Assembly: GCF_000702505.1 (NCBI RefSeq)
Contig: NZ_JNIM01000001.1
Coordinates: 5,370,327 to 5,434,326, forward strand
Direction: 5' to 3'
Origin: Thermogemmatispora carboxidivorans
GTDB lineage: Bacteria > Chloroflexota > Ktedonobacteria > Ktedonobacterales > Ktedonobacteraceae
DNA: 64,000 nt
How positions within the stretch are numbered: position 1 is the first letter of the stretch; each line of letters starts with the position of its first letter. The notes below the pieces were generated by a model. It saw only the letters and a program-made list of their open reading frames with translations. It was not told where the DNA came from and made no database searches. Shown here one piece after another: positions 7,786 through 15,679 of this stretch. The position numbers and the translations under genes are program-made.

Positions 7786-7857
7786 GACCGCGTAGCTCAG
7801 CGGTAGAGCAGGCGCCTTTTAAGCGTAAGGTCGTGGGTTCGAGTCCCACCGCGGTCA
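7786..7857 (+). tRNA. tRNA-Lys (TTT)
   Basis: The cloverleaf has acceptor GACCGCG/CGCGGTC, D arm GCTC...GAGC, anticodon loop CTTTTAA (anticodon TTT) and T arm GTGGG TTCGAGT CCCAC, with discriminator A7857. CCA is not encoded. The anticodon stem is weak at its base: positions 27-43 would be G-A and 28-42 G-U. Confidence 0.93.
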
Positions 7858-7910
7858 TTGTTTTCTTCTGGCGTCTCCCCTGCGGTATCCTGATGTGATG
7901 CAGTACCCAT

Positions 7911-7969
7911 CCGGACCGGATGCGGCAGCACCGCGGTGCTGGTTTTTCTCTGGCCCGCATCCGGTCCGG
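7911..7969 (+). repeat. Nested perfect hairpins downstream of tRNA-Lys
   Basis: A 15-bp inverted repeat (7911-7925 with 7955-7969) encloses a perfect 16-bp palindrome CAGCACCGCGGTGCTG (7926-7941). After the outer arm comes CTTCGCTTTTC, a weak T-rich tail, so it may end the tRNA transcript. Confidence 0.6.
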
Positions 7970-8209
7970 CTTCGCTTTTCTGCGCCTCTTGTCGCCGCCG
8001 ACTCCTGCTTGCGGCCAGGCTGCGGCGGCAGAGCGCAAGGTGGTCAGCATGAGCATCCATCACCGCCAGCCCAGTCAAGGCGTCACCCTACTGACCTTCA
8101 GTCAGCCAAGTCATGCGAGAGCTGTCTCGCTAGCGCAGAGCGCTCCAGCCTGGCAGCCTGCGCTCAGCCGGACAGCCTACCCAGCCAGCAAGAGAAAAGG
8201 ATCGGACCT

Positions 8210-9817
8210 ATGGTGATTCAAGCGCAGGTCAGGCGACGTACCTACGTTGATTCGATCGCCCTGATGCAGATCGCTACGGCCCTCAAAGGGCTGCCTGGCG
8301 TCGAGAACGCCGCCGCTGTGATGGCTACCGAAGCGAATCTCCAGTTGCTCGCAGAGGCCGGTCTTCATCCCGGCGAGGTGACAGCAGGTGCTGAAGACCT
8401 GCTGTTGGTGGTCCAGGCCGCGCTACCGGAGGTCGCCAGGCAGGCGCTACAGGCTGCTGAGGAGTTGCTGACCGCCCGCCAGCCCACGAGCCTAGCTTTC
8501 CAGGACAGCGGGTCCCCAGCCACTCCCTTCACGCAGCCCCCACACTCTCTGGAGGAGGCCGCCAGACGTCAACCCGAGGCTCGCCTGGCCATGATCTCGG
8601 TTCCTGGTCCCTATGCAGCTTTGGAGGCCGAGCAGGCCCTGCGCGCCGGTCTGCATGTCTTTCTATTCAGCGATAATGTGCCCCTGCAGGAAGAGATTGC
8701 CCTGAAGCAGCTAGCCCAGGAACGAGGTCTGCTGCTGATGGGACCAGACTGCGGCACAGCCCTGCTCAATGGTGTCGGGCTGGGCTTTGTTAATGTTGTG
8801 CCTCGCGGTCCTATCGGCATCATCGGCGCTTCGGGTACTGGCATTCAGCAGGTGATGTCGCTGATCGCTCAGCAGGGCAGTGGCGTCTCTCAGGTCATCG
8901 GCAGCGGCGGGCGCGATCTGAGCCGCGAGGTTGGAGCCATGACAACCCTGGCGGGCATTCGCCTCCTCTTGAAGGACGAGGAAACGCGGGTGATCGTCCT
9001 GGTCTCCAAGCCTCCCGCCCCAGAGGTAGCCGCTCGCGTGATCGAGGAGGCGGCTAGCGGCTCAAAGGCTGTGGTGACCTGCTTTCTGGGCGCCGATCAC
9101 GAGGCTCTGGAGCAGCGCTATGGCAGCCGGGTGGCGGTGGCCCACACCCTGACTGAAGCCGCTATCCTGGCCGTTCAGCTCGCTGCCTCACCTTCCTCCT
9201 ACCATACCGCTACGACGCCCGCCAGTACCATTGCCGCGCGCCTTGAACGGCTAAGGCAAACCTGCGCTGTCTCCTCAGCCAATGGGCACCTGGTCGGCCT
9301 TTTCGCCGGCGGTACCCTCTGCGACGAGGCGATGCAGCTCTGGAGCACCCTGCTGGGACCTATTTATTCCAATATCCCTTTAGAGCCGGCCTGGCGCCTG
9401 CATGAAAGCAGCCTGACAGCTCTCCCCGGCCACTGCGCCATCGACTTCGGGGCCGACGAATACACGCGCGGGCGCCCCCATCCTATGATCGATCCCTCGC
9501 TGCGTCTGCAGGCCCTTGAGACCGTGGCCGACAATCCGGGCGTCTCTGTGGTGCTGCTCGACCTGGTGCTCGGCTACTGTGCCCATCCCGATCCGGCTGC
9601 CATCTATGCCCCCGTCATCGCCGAGCTGCGTCGGCGCGGCCCTCGTCCAGCGCTGGTGGTTTCGCTCTGCGGCACCGAGGGTGATCCGCAGCGTCTCTCG
9701 GCTCAGGCTGCACGCCTGCAGGAAGCCGGGGCCACTGTCCTTACAAGCAACGCCGAAGCAGCCCTGCATTGTGTCCAGTTACTCTACGAGCAGGAGGAAA
9801 GCGGTGGTCTCGCCTAG
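8210..9817 (+). CDS. FdrA/AllF-family protein (acyl-CoA synthetase-like; oxamate carbamoyltransferase subunit)
   Basis: The 535-residue product has the FdrA architecture. After an N-terminal domain (TYVDSIALMQIATALKGLPG) comes a CoA-ligase-like Rossmann region with GIIGASGTGIQQVMSLI near residue 205, and the family signature FAGGTLCDEAMQLW followed by GADEYTRGRPHPMIDPSLR in the C-terminal half. The E. coli homologue (fdrA/allF) was assigned with ylbE and ylbF to oxamic transcarbamylase in allantoin degradation, producing carbamoyl phosphate. The start at 8210 is chosen over a much longer open frame because residues before it are not protein-like. It overlaps the AllG-type gene by 14 nt. No AllH/YlbF or carbamate kinase is visible, so the exact reaction here is open. 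Confidence 0.85.
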   Translation: MVIQAQVRRRTYVDSIALMQIATALKGLPGVENAAAVMATEANLQLLAEAGLHPGEVTAGAEDLLLVVQAALPEVARQALQAAEELLTARQPTSLAFQDSGSPATPFTQPPHSLEEAARRQPEARLAMISVPGPYAALEAEQALRAGLHVFLFSDNVPLQEEIALKQLAQERGLLLMGPDCGTALLNGVGLGFVNVVPRGPIGIIGASGTGIQQVMSLIAQQGSGVSQVIGSGGRDLSREVGAMTTLAGIRLLLKDEETRVIVLVSKPPAPEVAARVIEEAASGSKAVVTCFLGADHEALEQRYGSRVAVAHTLTEAAILAVQLAASPSSYHTATTPASTIAARLERLRQTCAVSSANGHLVGLFAGGTLCDEAMQLWSTLLGPIYSNIPLEPAWRLHESSLTALPGHCAIDFGADEYTRGRPHPMIDPSLRLQALETVADNPGVSVVLLDLVLGYCAHPDPAAIYAPVIAELRRRGPRPALVVSLCGTEGDPQRLSAQAARLQEAGATVLTSNAEAALHCVQLLYEQEESGGLA

Positions 9818-11231
9818 CACGCCAGAGCAACTCAGCCCTTCACCGTTCACTGTCATCAATGTCGGTGCCGAGCTTTTCGCCGAGGCCCTGCGCGCCCAGG
9901 GCGTCACGGTGACCAGCGTAGCCTGGCGACCGCCCGCCGGTGATCCCGCAGCTTTAGCTCGCCTGCTGGCTGATCCGGCCATCGATCGCGCCAACGAGAT
10001 CGCCGTGGGGCGCATGCTGGCCGCTGAGCCTGTCCTGGTCGACGTCCAGCCCGCCGGGGCCGTCATCCCTCTCTTCCGCGAGGCCCAAGGAGGCTATGCC
10101 CTGCTCCACGCCGGTCCGCCGATTAGCTGGGAACGTATGTGCGGACCGATGCGAGGCGCCATTATTGGTGCCTGCCTCTACGAAGGTTGGGCAGGCAGCG
10201 AGGAGGAAGCCACCCACCTGGCGGAGACAGGCAGCATTACCTTTGCTCCGTGTCACCACTATGATGCTGTTGGGCCAATGGCTGGCATTGTCTCGCCCTC
10301 TATGCCTCTGCTCATCGTAGAGGAGAGAGTGCATGGCAACCGTACTTTTGCTCCCTTGAATGAGGGACTGGGCAAGGTGCTCCGTTATGGTGCCTATGCT
10401 CCGGAGGTCATCGAGCGCCTGCGCTGGATGCAAGAGGTCCTCGGGCCGGCTCTGAGCCGGGCCTTGCGCCATATCGGCGGCCTTGACCTGCGCTCGCTGC
10501 TGGCTCAGGCTCTGCAGATGGGCGACGAGGGCCATAACCGCAACAAGGCAGCAACCTCGCTGTTCCTGCGCCAGCTAGCCCCAGCCTTAGTCGAAACGGG
10601 AACTTCTAGCACGGAAACCGCCAGCGTGCTGCGCTTTATCGCCTCCAACGACCACTTTCATCTGAATCCCTCAATGGCGGCGGCCAAGGCCATGACGCTG
10701 GCGGGGGCGAATGTGCCCAATAGCAGCGTGGTGGTCACGATGGCGCGCAATGGGGTCGATTTCGGTATCCGTGTGAGCGGACTGGGCGAGCGCTGGTTTG
10801 TGGGGCCGGCCCAGGCGATTCAGGGCCTCTATTTTGCTGGCTTCGGTCCCGAGGACGCCAACCCTGATATTGGGGATAGCGCTATTACGGAGACCGCCGG
10901 GCTGGGGGCCTTCGCAATGGCTGGGGCCCCGGCCATCGTCCAGTTTATCGGAGGCACGCCCGCCGACGCCCTGCGCTATACTCGTGAGATGTACTCGCTG
11001 ACTGTGACCACCAACCCACAGTTCAGTCTGCCCACCCTCAATTTCCAGGGGACCCCGACCGGCATCGATATCCGCCAGGTCTGTCGTCTGAACCTGCCAC
11101 CGGTCATCAATACGGGCATTGCCCACCGTCTGCCCGGCATCGGTCAGGTCGGGGCCGGTATTGTCCATCCACCAATGGAATGCTTCACCGCCGCCCTGCA
11201 GGCCCTGGCCGATAGCCGCCAGTCCGCTTGA
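9804..11231 (+). CDS. YlbE/AllG-family protein (DUF1116)
   Basis: The start is GTG 9804, with AGGAGGAAA just upstream and inside the end of the AllF-type gene, so translation is coupled. The 475-residue product matches the DUF1116 family: FTVINVGAELFAEALRAQGV at the N-terminus, a middle WERMCGPMRGAIIGACLYEGW, then MGDEGHNRNKAATSLFLRQL and a C-terminal PAIVQFIGGTPADALRYTREMY. It is proposed to be the partner subunit of the AllF-type protein in a carbamoyl-transfer complex of the purine/ureide catabolic type. Because the third subunit and carbamate kinase are absent nearby, a related but different amide-metabolising activity is possible. Confidence 0.85.
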   Translation: MVSPSTPEQLSPSPFTVINVGAELFAEALRAQGVTVTSVAWRPPAGDPAALARLLADPAIDRANEIAVGRMLAAEPVLVDVQPAGAVIPLFREAQGGYALLHAGPPISWERMCGPMRGAIIGACLYEGWAGSEEEATHLAETGSITFAPCHHYDAVGPMAGIVSPSMPLLIVEERVHGNRTFAPLNEGLGKVLRYGAYAPEVIERLRWMQEVLGPALSRALRHIGGLDLRSLLAQALQMGDEGHNRNKAATSLFLRQLAPALVETGTSSTETASVLRFIASNDHFHLNPSMAAAKAMTLAGANVPNSSVVVTMARNGVDFGIRVSGLGERWFVGPAQAIQGLYFAGFGPEDANPDIGDSAITETAGLGAFAMAGAPAIVQFIGGTPADALRYTREMYSLTVTTNPQFSLPTLNFQGTPTGIDIRQVCRLNLPPVINTGIAHRLPGIGQVGAGIVHPPMECFTAALQALADSRQSA

Positions 11232-11315
11232 GACGGACGAGAAAGCAGGTCAGCCTGCCCGTTTTCCACTCCCTCCCTCCCTCCCTCACTCACTCACCAG
11301 GACCTGACAAGGCAA

Positions 11316-11358
11316 GAGGAGCCTGCCGCCGTCGGTCGGTCAACGGCGCAGGCTCCTC
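11316..11358 (+). repeat. Long GC-rich hairpin after the AllF/AllG pair
   Basis: A 10-bp outer stem (11316-11325 with 11349-11358) and a 5-bp inner stem (11327-11331 with 11344-11348) are separated by one bulged C. No T-run follows, so it is either a T-less terminator or a 3'-end stabiliser. Confidence 0.5.
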
Positions 11359-11419
11359 GCCACCAGCATCCCAGCAAATGACGCGGGAAGGGAAGCGCGG
11401 ACGGCCAGCCGCTCAGTCA

Positions 11420-11460
11420 GAAGGAGAGCGCGGCCAATGGTCACGCTCTCCTTCTCTTTA
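11420..11460. terminator. Convergent terminator between AllG and the phosphoesterase
   Basis: An 11-bp perfect stem (GAAGGAGAGCG at 11420-11430 with 11444-11454) has a 13-nt loop and is followed on the plus strand by TCTTTA. It lies between two converging genes and may serve both. Confidence 0.6.
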
Positions 11461-12975
11461 GCGCGGCGTGCCGCTCTGGGGATCGAGGAAGAGACGCGGT
11501 GCACGCGGGCCGGAGAAGTCGAACATCTGGGTCAGGGGACCGGCCAGCTCGTCAAAGGACTGATCGCCGATGCGACCTAGCTGCCAGTTATCTTCGATAA
11601 AGCGCAGGATCGAGGTCTGATCGGTCACCGTATGGTCGACGAAGTTGACGCGCGCAAAGGGCGAGATCACCAGCAAGGGGAGGCGAGGCCCATAGCCGCA
11701 GCGCCCAGAGTAGGCCCCTGGCTGTGGCGCTCCACACTGGCCCGCGCCAGTGAGCGCATCGTAGGTCGCATCCGCCGAATGCATCACAATCGGCCCCATC
11801 ACGTGATCGTACCAGCCATCCGAATCGTCGTAGGCGATAACGATGGCCATGCTCTCCCAGTACGGCGAGCGCTCCAGGCGATTGATCGTATCGACCAGGA
11901 ATTGCTGTTCGTCGAGGGGGTCAGAGTAGCCGGCGTGTCCATCCTGATAGGCAGCGGGTTTGAGAAAGCTAACTGCCGGTAGATGGCCAGCCTGCAGAGC
12001 GGCCCAGAAATCGCTGAGATCGTACTGATGGTTAGCCTGGTCGGTACGCCCAATCATCTGCACCGAAGACGGCGGCAGATGATGCGGATTGGCCGTCGAC
12101 TGATAATACTGGAATGGCTCATGATGGGGGATATAGTCGGTGACAGTGGCCCCGCCAATGTTCTTGTGCGTCGCCCCACAGACTGCTTTCCCATTATTGA
12201 CCGCTGTTGGACGGAAACCACCCTGGAACCAGCCCCAGGTGATGCCTTTGGCATTCAGGAGATCCCCTACGTTCTTGCCACTCAGCGAAGCGGTCGTCCC
12301 CACCGAGCAATCATCGAAAGCCGGACGAGCATCGCCAATTAAGGTGCCGTTGCTGATCAGGCCAGACACGTTGGCCGGCGTGGCACCATGCGTCTGACCA
12401 GAGACCAGATTGATGGCGCCCGGTGTCGAGGGACCAAAGGTCGTGCCAAAGGAGTTATCGCTCATGGCAAAGTGCTGGGCATAGTTCCAGAGAGCGGTGA
12501 CAGTGTTGCCATCGTAGTAGTCCAGCACAATCGATTTATCAGTGCAGCTTGAGCCAGCCACCGACTGCACAAAGCGATCCATCAGGCCATGATCAAAAGC
12601 CTCTTGCTCATCATCATAGTCATGATCCTGATCGCACGTCAGAGCCTGGGAGCGATCAAGCCGCTTCGGATTGGCGCTATTCGGGTTGTGACTCAACAAA
12701 CTTGGCGTCAACCCGTTCACAGTGGGCGTGCCCGGTCGAGCGTGGAAAGCAGGTTCTCCAGGAGGATTGAGCGCAACAGGATAGGTAGCGAAATAGTGGT
12801 CAAACGAGACGTTCTCGTCAAAGATAACCACGAGATGCTGAATGGGAGTGGTCGTCGAGCGTCGTACAGCCGCCGTTCCCATTTGAGACCGGGAAGGCGC
12901 AGCAGCCGCGGCCACCGTCCCCAACAGAATGACCATTAGCAACATGGCCAGGCCAACTTTGAAGAGGCGCTTCAT
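11458..12975 (-). CDS. Secreted phosphoesterase (phospholipase C / acid phosphatase family)
   Basis: The start at 12975 follows AAGGTTGGAG and gives a clear signal peptide (KRLFKVGLAMLLMVILLGTVAAAAAPS). The mature part shows the phosphoesterase family pattern: HLVVIFDENVSFDHYFATYP, where the Glu-Asn pair binds metal; later SDNSFGTTFGPSTPGAINLVSGQTHG; then a C-terminal FIVIAYDDSDGWYDHV-like metal site and PLLVISPFARVNFVDHT. The length of about 505 residues suits AcpA/PLC-type enzymes. It probably hydrolyses phosphate esters outside the cell for phosphate supply. Whether it acts on phospholipids or small phosphomonoesters cannot be told. Confidence 0.85.
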   Translation of the reverse strand: MKRLFKVGLAMLLMVILLGTVAAAAAPSRSQMGTAAVRRSTTTPIQHLVVIFDENVSFDHYFATYPVALNPPGEPAFHARPGTPTVNGLTPSLLSHNPNSANPKRLDRSQALTCDQDHDYDDEQEAFDHGLMDRFVQSVAGSSCTDKSIVLDYYDGNTVTALWNYAQHFAMSDNSFGTTFGPSTPGAINLVSGQTHGATPANVSGLISNGTLIGDARPAFDDCSVGTTASLSGKNVGDLLNAKGITWGWFQGGFRPTAVNNGKAVCGATHKNIGGATVTDYIPHHEPFQYYQSTANPHHLPPSSVQMIGRTDQANHQYDLSDFWAALQAGHLPAVSFLKPAAYQDGHAGYSDPLDEQQFLVDTINRLERSPYWESMAIVIAYDDSDGWYDHVMGPIVMHSADATYDALTGAGQCGAPQPGAYSGRCGYGPRLPLLVISPFARVNFVDHTVTDQTSILRFIEDNWQLGRIGDQSFDELAGPLTQMFDFSGPRAPRLFLDPQSGTPR

Positions 12976-13547
12976 TGTTTGCTCCAACCTTTCCGCAAGC
13001 TCACGAGACCAGAAACTGGTCCTGCCTGGAATCGCTAAGCTCCTGATCATCCCGTATCGCTTCCGACAGCCGCCAGGCTTCCTCTGCCTGACAATAGCTG
13101 TCTTCTCTGCAGCTCCGTGAGGGATTGTATCATGCCTTGATTAAACAGAGGCAAAGGTCAGGTTAAAGAATAGCGACTATCTTGAGTATAGCGGAACAAG
13201 AAAAATTCGCTTTCTCACACAAACAGACGCACTAAAGCAGCATATCGGTATCTTGTGAAGAGAGAAGGGCAAGGCAAGAGGCAAGGCCAGATAGCCTGAT
13301 TGAAAAGGTCAGCCTGGGGTGAGCTGCAGGGAACAGGAGAGGAGAGCAAGGAGCGCTGGCGGCCCTGCTCCGGTGGACAGTGGACCGGAGCAGGGCCGCC
13401 AGCCAACCAGCGTCAGAGGGGAGAGCCGCCAGGAGGAGCCTATTCGCCTCCCCATTGTGCTCGTCCCTTTTCTCAGACGAGGTGCAGTTAAGGAGGGGTA
13501 CCAACGAAAGGATCGCAGGCTCGTCTGCTCTCTTTGCCAAAGGCTGC
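12976..13547. other. Intergenic with a large hairpin
   Basis: This is upstream of the phosphoesterase and downstream of the MacB-type operon. The main structure is the 19-bp hairpin at 13356-13402, described separately. Several overlapping short frames lack start signals and look like shadows of GC-rich sequence. An AT-rich part (13135-13220) probably holds the phosphoesterase promoter, but no clear -35/-10 pair stands out. Confidence 0.4.
13356..13402. repeat. 19-bp perfect inverted repeat, 9-nt loop
   Basis: The arm at 13356-13374 pairs without mismatch with 13384-13402. There is no T-tract on either side. It lies about 150 bp beyond the stop of the MacB-type permease and may be that operon's transcription end or an RNA stabiliser. 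Confidence 0.65.
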
Positions 13548-14885
13548 TTACTCGGTGCGCAAAGCGACAATTGGATCAAGGCGAGCCGCGCGCTGCGCTG
13601 GATAGAAGCCAAAGACGACCCCGACCAGGGCTGAGACGCCGAAGGCCAGCAGGACCGAGAGCGGATCAAGCACAAAGGGCGTAGTAGTAAAATGCGTCAG
13701 CACCCAAGCCCCGACTGGGCCGAGCACGATACCAATCAGCCCGCCCAGGATGCTCAGCACCAGGGCCTCGATCAAAAACTGCGTCATCACATCGCGCGGA
13801 CGTGCCCCGATAGCGATACGAATACCAATCTCGCGTGTACGCTCGGTCACCGAGACCAGCATGATATTCATGATGCCGATCCCGCCGACCACCAGCGAGA
13901 CCGAAGCCACACTGACCAAAAGGATCGTCAGGGCCTGGTTGGTGCCCTGCACCGACTGGAGAACCTGGAGCTGATTGGAGATCTGGAAGTCATCGAGCTG
14001 CGGGTTAGCAATGTTGTGCCGCTGCTCTAGCAACTGCTCGACCTCATTTTGCACCAGGCCAACATTGGAAGTGCTATCGGCAGTCAGCACGATCTGGCCC
14101 AGGGAGCGCCCGCCGCTCAGACGCTGTCGGGCCGTCGTATAGGGCACATAGACGACGTCATCGGCATTGCGCCCGCCAGTGGTTCCCTTGGGGGCCAGCA
14201 CCCCGATCACCGTAAAGGGAACGCCATTGATGCGCACACTCTGCCCTACTGGATCGGCGCCCGGGCCAAAGAGGTTGTCGACCACCGTCTGCCCGAGCAC
14301 AGCCACAGTATGGCCGCTATCCTCATCGTCCTGCGAGATGAAGCTGCCATCTTGCAGCTGCCAGCCGCCGATCTGCTGATAAGGAGGGGCCACCCCAACG
14401 ACCGAAGTTGACCAGTTCTGGTCGCCGGCCACCAGCTGCCCCTGAGCATTAATCAGAGGGCTGACAGCGGTTACATGGGAGAGCTGAGCAATGGCATTGG
14501 CATCGTCCAGCGTTAGCGACTGGGCAGACCCCAGGCCGCTGCTGACCCCGCCGGTGCCGCGGGCGCTACCAGGGAAGATCGTCAACTGAGTCGGATTAAG
14601 CGCTGAGAGCCGCTGATTAATAGCAGCGGCGTTCCCCTCACTGATCGAGATCATCATAATCACAGCGCCGACGCCGATAATGATCCCCAGCGAAGTCAGC
14701 AGGGACCGCAAGGCATTGGCCCGCAAGGCCCGCAGCGCGCTGCGCGTTCCCTGATAGACAGCAGAGAAGCCACGGGCCCGCCGATAGGCGTGAACGGGAG
14801 GCAGGAAAGCGCTGCGCTCCAGCGGCGCCGGCTGTGGCAGCGTGGCATGCTGTGATGCACCAGTCTCGGGCCTCAGAAAGCTCAT
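13548..14885 (-). CDS. MacB-type ABC transporter permease (FtsX superfamily)
   Basis: The 445-residue product has the MacB layout: a cytoplasmic N-terminus, TM1 at about residues 60-85 (SLLTSLGIIIGVGAVIMMISI), a large extracytoplasmic MacB-core domain (residues about 90-310), then three TM helices in the FtsX domain (LTILLVSVASVSLVVGGIGIMNIMLVSV ... ALVLSILGGLIGIVLGPVGAWVL ... VLLAFGVSALVGVVFGFYP). It ends with AARLDPIVALRTE, a conserved FtsX terminus. The ATG overlaps the stop of the ATPase gene (ATGA). With the ATPase and HlyD-type adaptor it forms a tripartite-like exporter; in an organism without a classical outer membrane the substrate is probably a peptide or lipid. Confidence 0.92.
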   Translation of the reverse strand: MSFLRPETGASQHATLPQPAPLERSAFLPPVHAYRRARGFSAVYQGTRSALRALRANALRSLLTSLGIIIGVGAVIMMISISEGNAAAINQRLSALNPTQLTIFPGSARGTGGVSSGLGSAQSLTLDDANAIAQLSHVTAVSPLINAQGQLVAGDQNWSTSVVGVAPPYQQIGGWQLQDGSFISQDDEDSGHTVAVLGQTVVDNLFGPGADPVGQSVRINGVPFTVIGVLAPKGTTGGRNADDVVYVPYTTARQRLSGGRSLGQIVLTADSTSNVGLVQNEVEQLLEQRHNIANPQLDDFQISNQLQVLQSVQGTNQALTILLVSVASVSLVVGGIGIMNIMLVSVTERTREIGIRIAIGARPRDVMTQFLIEALVLSILGGLIGIVLGPVGAWVLTHFTTTPFVLDPLSVLLAFGVSALVGVVFGFYPAQRAARLDPIVALRTE

Positions 14886-15679
14886 GAGGTCACCTTCCTT
14901 CCCTCCTGTTCATGATCGTGATCATGAGTCAGCTGCAGGCGAGCCTCCAGCGGCTCAGAATTGAGCGTATCGCCCACAACGCGCCCATCGCGAAAACGCA
15001 CCTGGCGACGGCAATAAGCAGCGATATCGGCCTCATGCGTCACCAGAATAATGGTCAGGCCGCGGCGATTCAGCTCCTGCAGAATGCCCATAATCTGAAC
15101 ACTGGTCTGACTATCCAGGTTTCCCGTTGGCTCGTCGGCCAGGAGCAGAGTCGGCGACGTTACCAGGGCGCGCGCAATGGCGACACGCTGCTGCTGACCG
15201 CCGGACAGCTCCGTCGGACGATGGTGAGCGCGCGTACGCAAGCCCACCAGCGTCAGCGCCATCTCGGCCCGCCTTCTACGCTCCTCGGCAGGCATCTGCA
15301 TATAGGTCAGCGGCAGTTCGACGTTCTCCAGGGCCGTCATCCAGGGCAAGAGATTGAAATTCTGGAAGACGAAGCCGATCGAGCGATTGCGCACGTCGGC
15401 CAGCTCATTGGGGCTTAGCTCATCGACCGGCACCCCGCTGAGCAGATAACGGCCTGCCGTTGGCTGGTCCAGGCAGCCGAGCAGATTCATGAAAGTTGAC
15501 TTGCCCGAGCCGGAGGGACCCATGAGGGCCACCAACTCGCCCGGCCAGACATCGAGATCAACCCCCCGTAGAGCCGGCACGATCGTATGACCCAGGTAAT
15601 AGTTTTTGACCAGCTGACGGACTCGCACCAGGGGATAGGCGCGATGTCCATCAGCCTGCCACTGCTCACGCTGCTCCAT
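14882..15679 (-). CDS. MacB/LolD-type ABC transporter ATPase
   Basis: The 265-residue ATPase has Walker A GPSGSGKSTFMNLLG, the Q-loop FQNFNLLPWMTALENVELPL, signature LSGGQQQRVAIARALV, Walker B LLLADEPTGNLDSQT and the H-loop VTHEAD. These are the features of the LolD/MacB/FtsE group that pairs with FtsX-type permeases. It lies directly after the adaptor gene, whose stop abuts this start, and overlaps the permease by 4 nt, so the three are one operon. The C-terminus has a His/Asp-rich tail (LTHDHDHEQEGR). Confidence 0.93.
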   Translation of the reverse strand: MEQREQWQADGHRAYPLVRVRQLVKNYYLGHTIVPALRGVDLDVWPGELVALMGPSGSGKSTFMNLLGCLDQPTAGRYLLSGVPVDELSPNELADVRNRSIGFVFQNFNLLPWMTALENVELPLTYMQMPAEERRRRAEMALTLVGLRTRAHHRPTELSGGQQQRVAIARALVTSPTLLLADEPTGNLDSQTSVQIMGILQELNRRGLTIILVTHEADIAAYCRRQVRFRDGRVVGDTLNSEPLEARLQLTHDHDHEQEGRKVTS

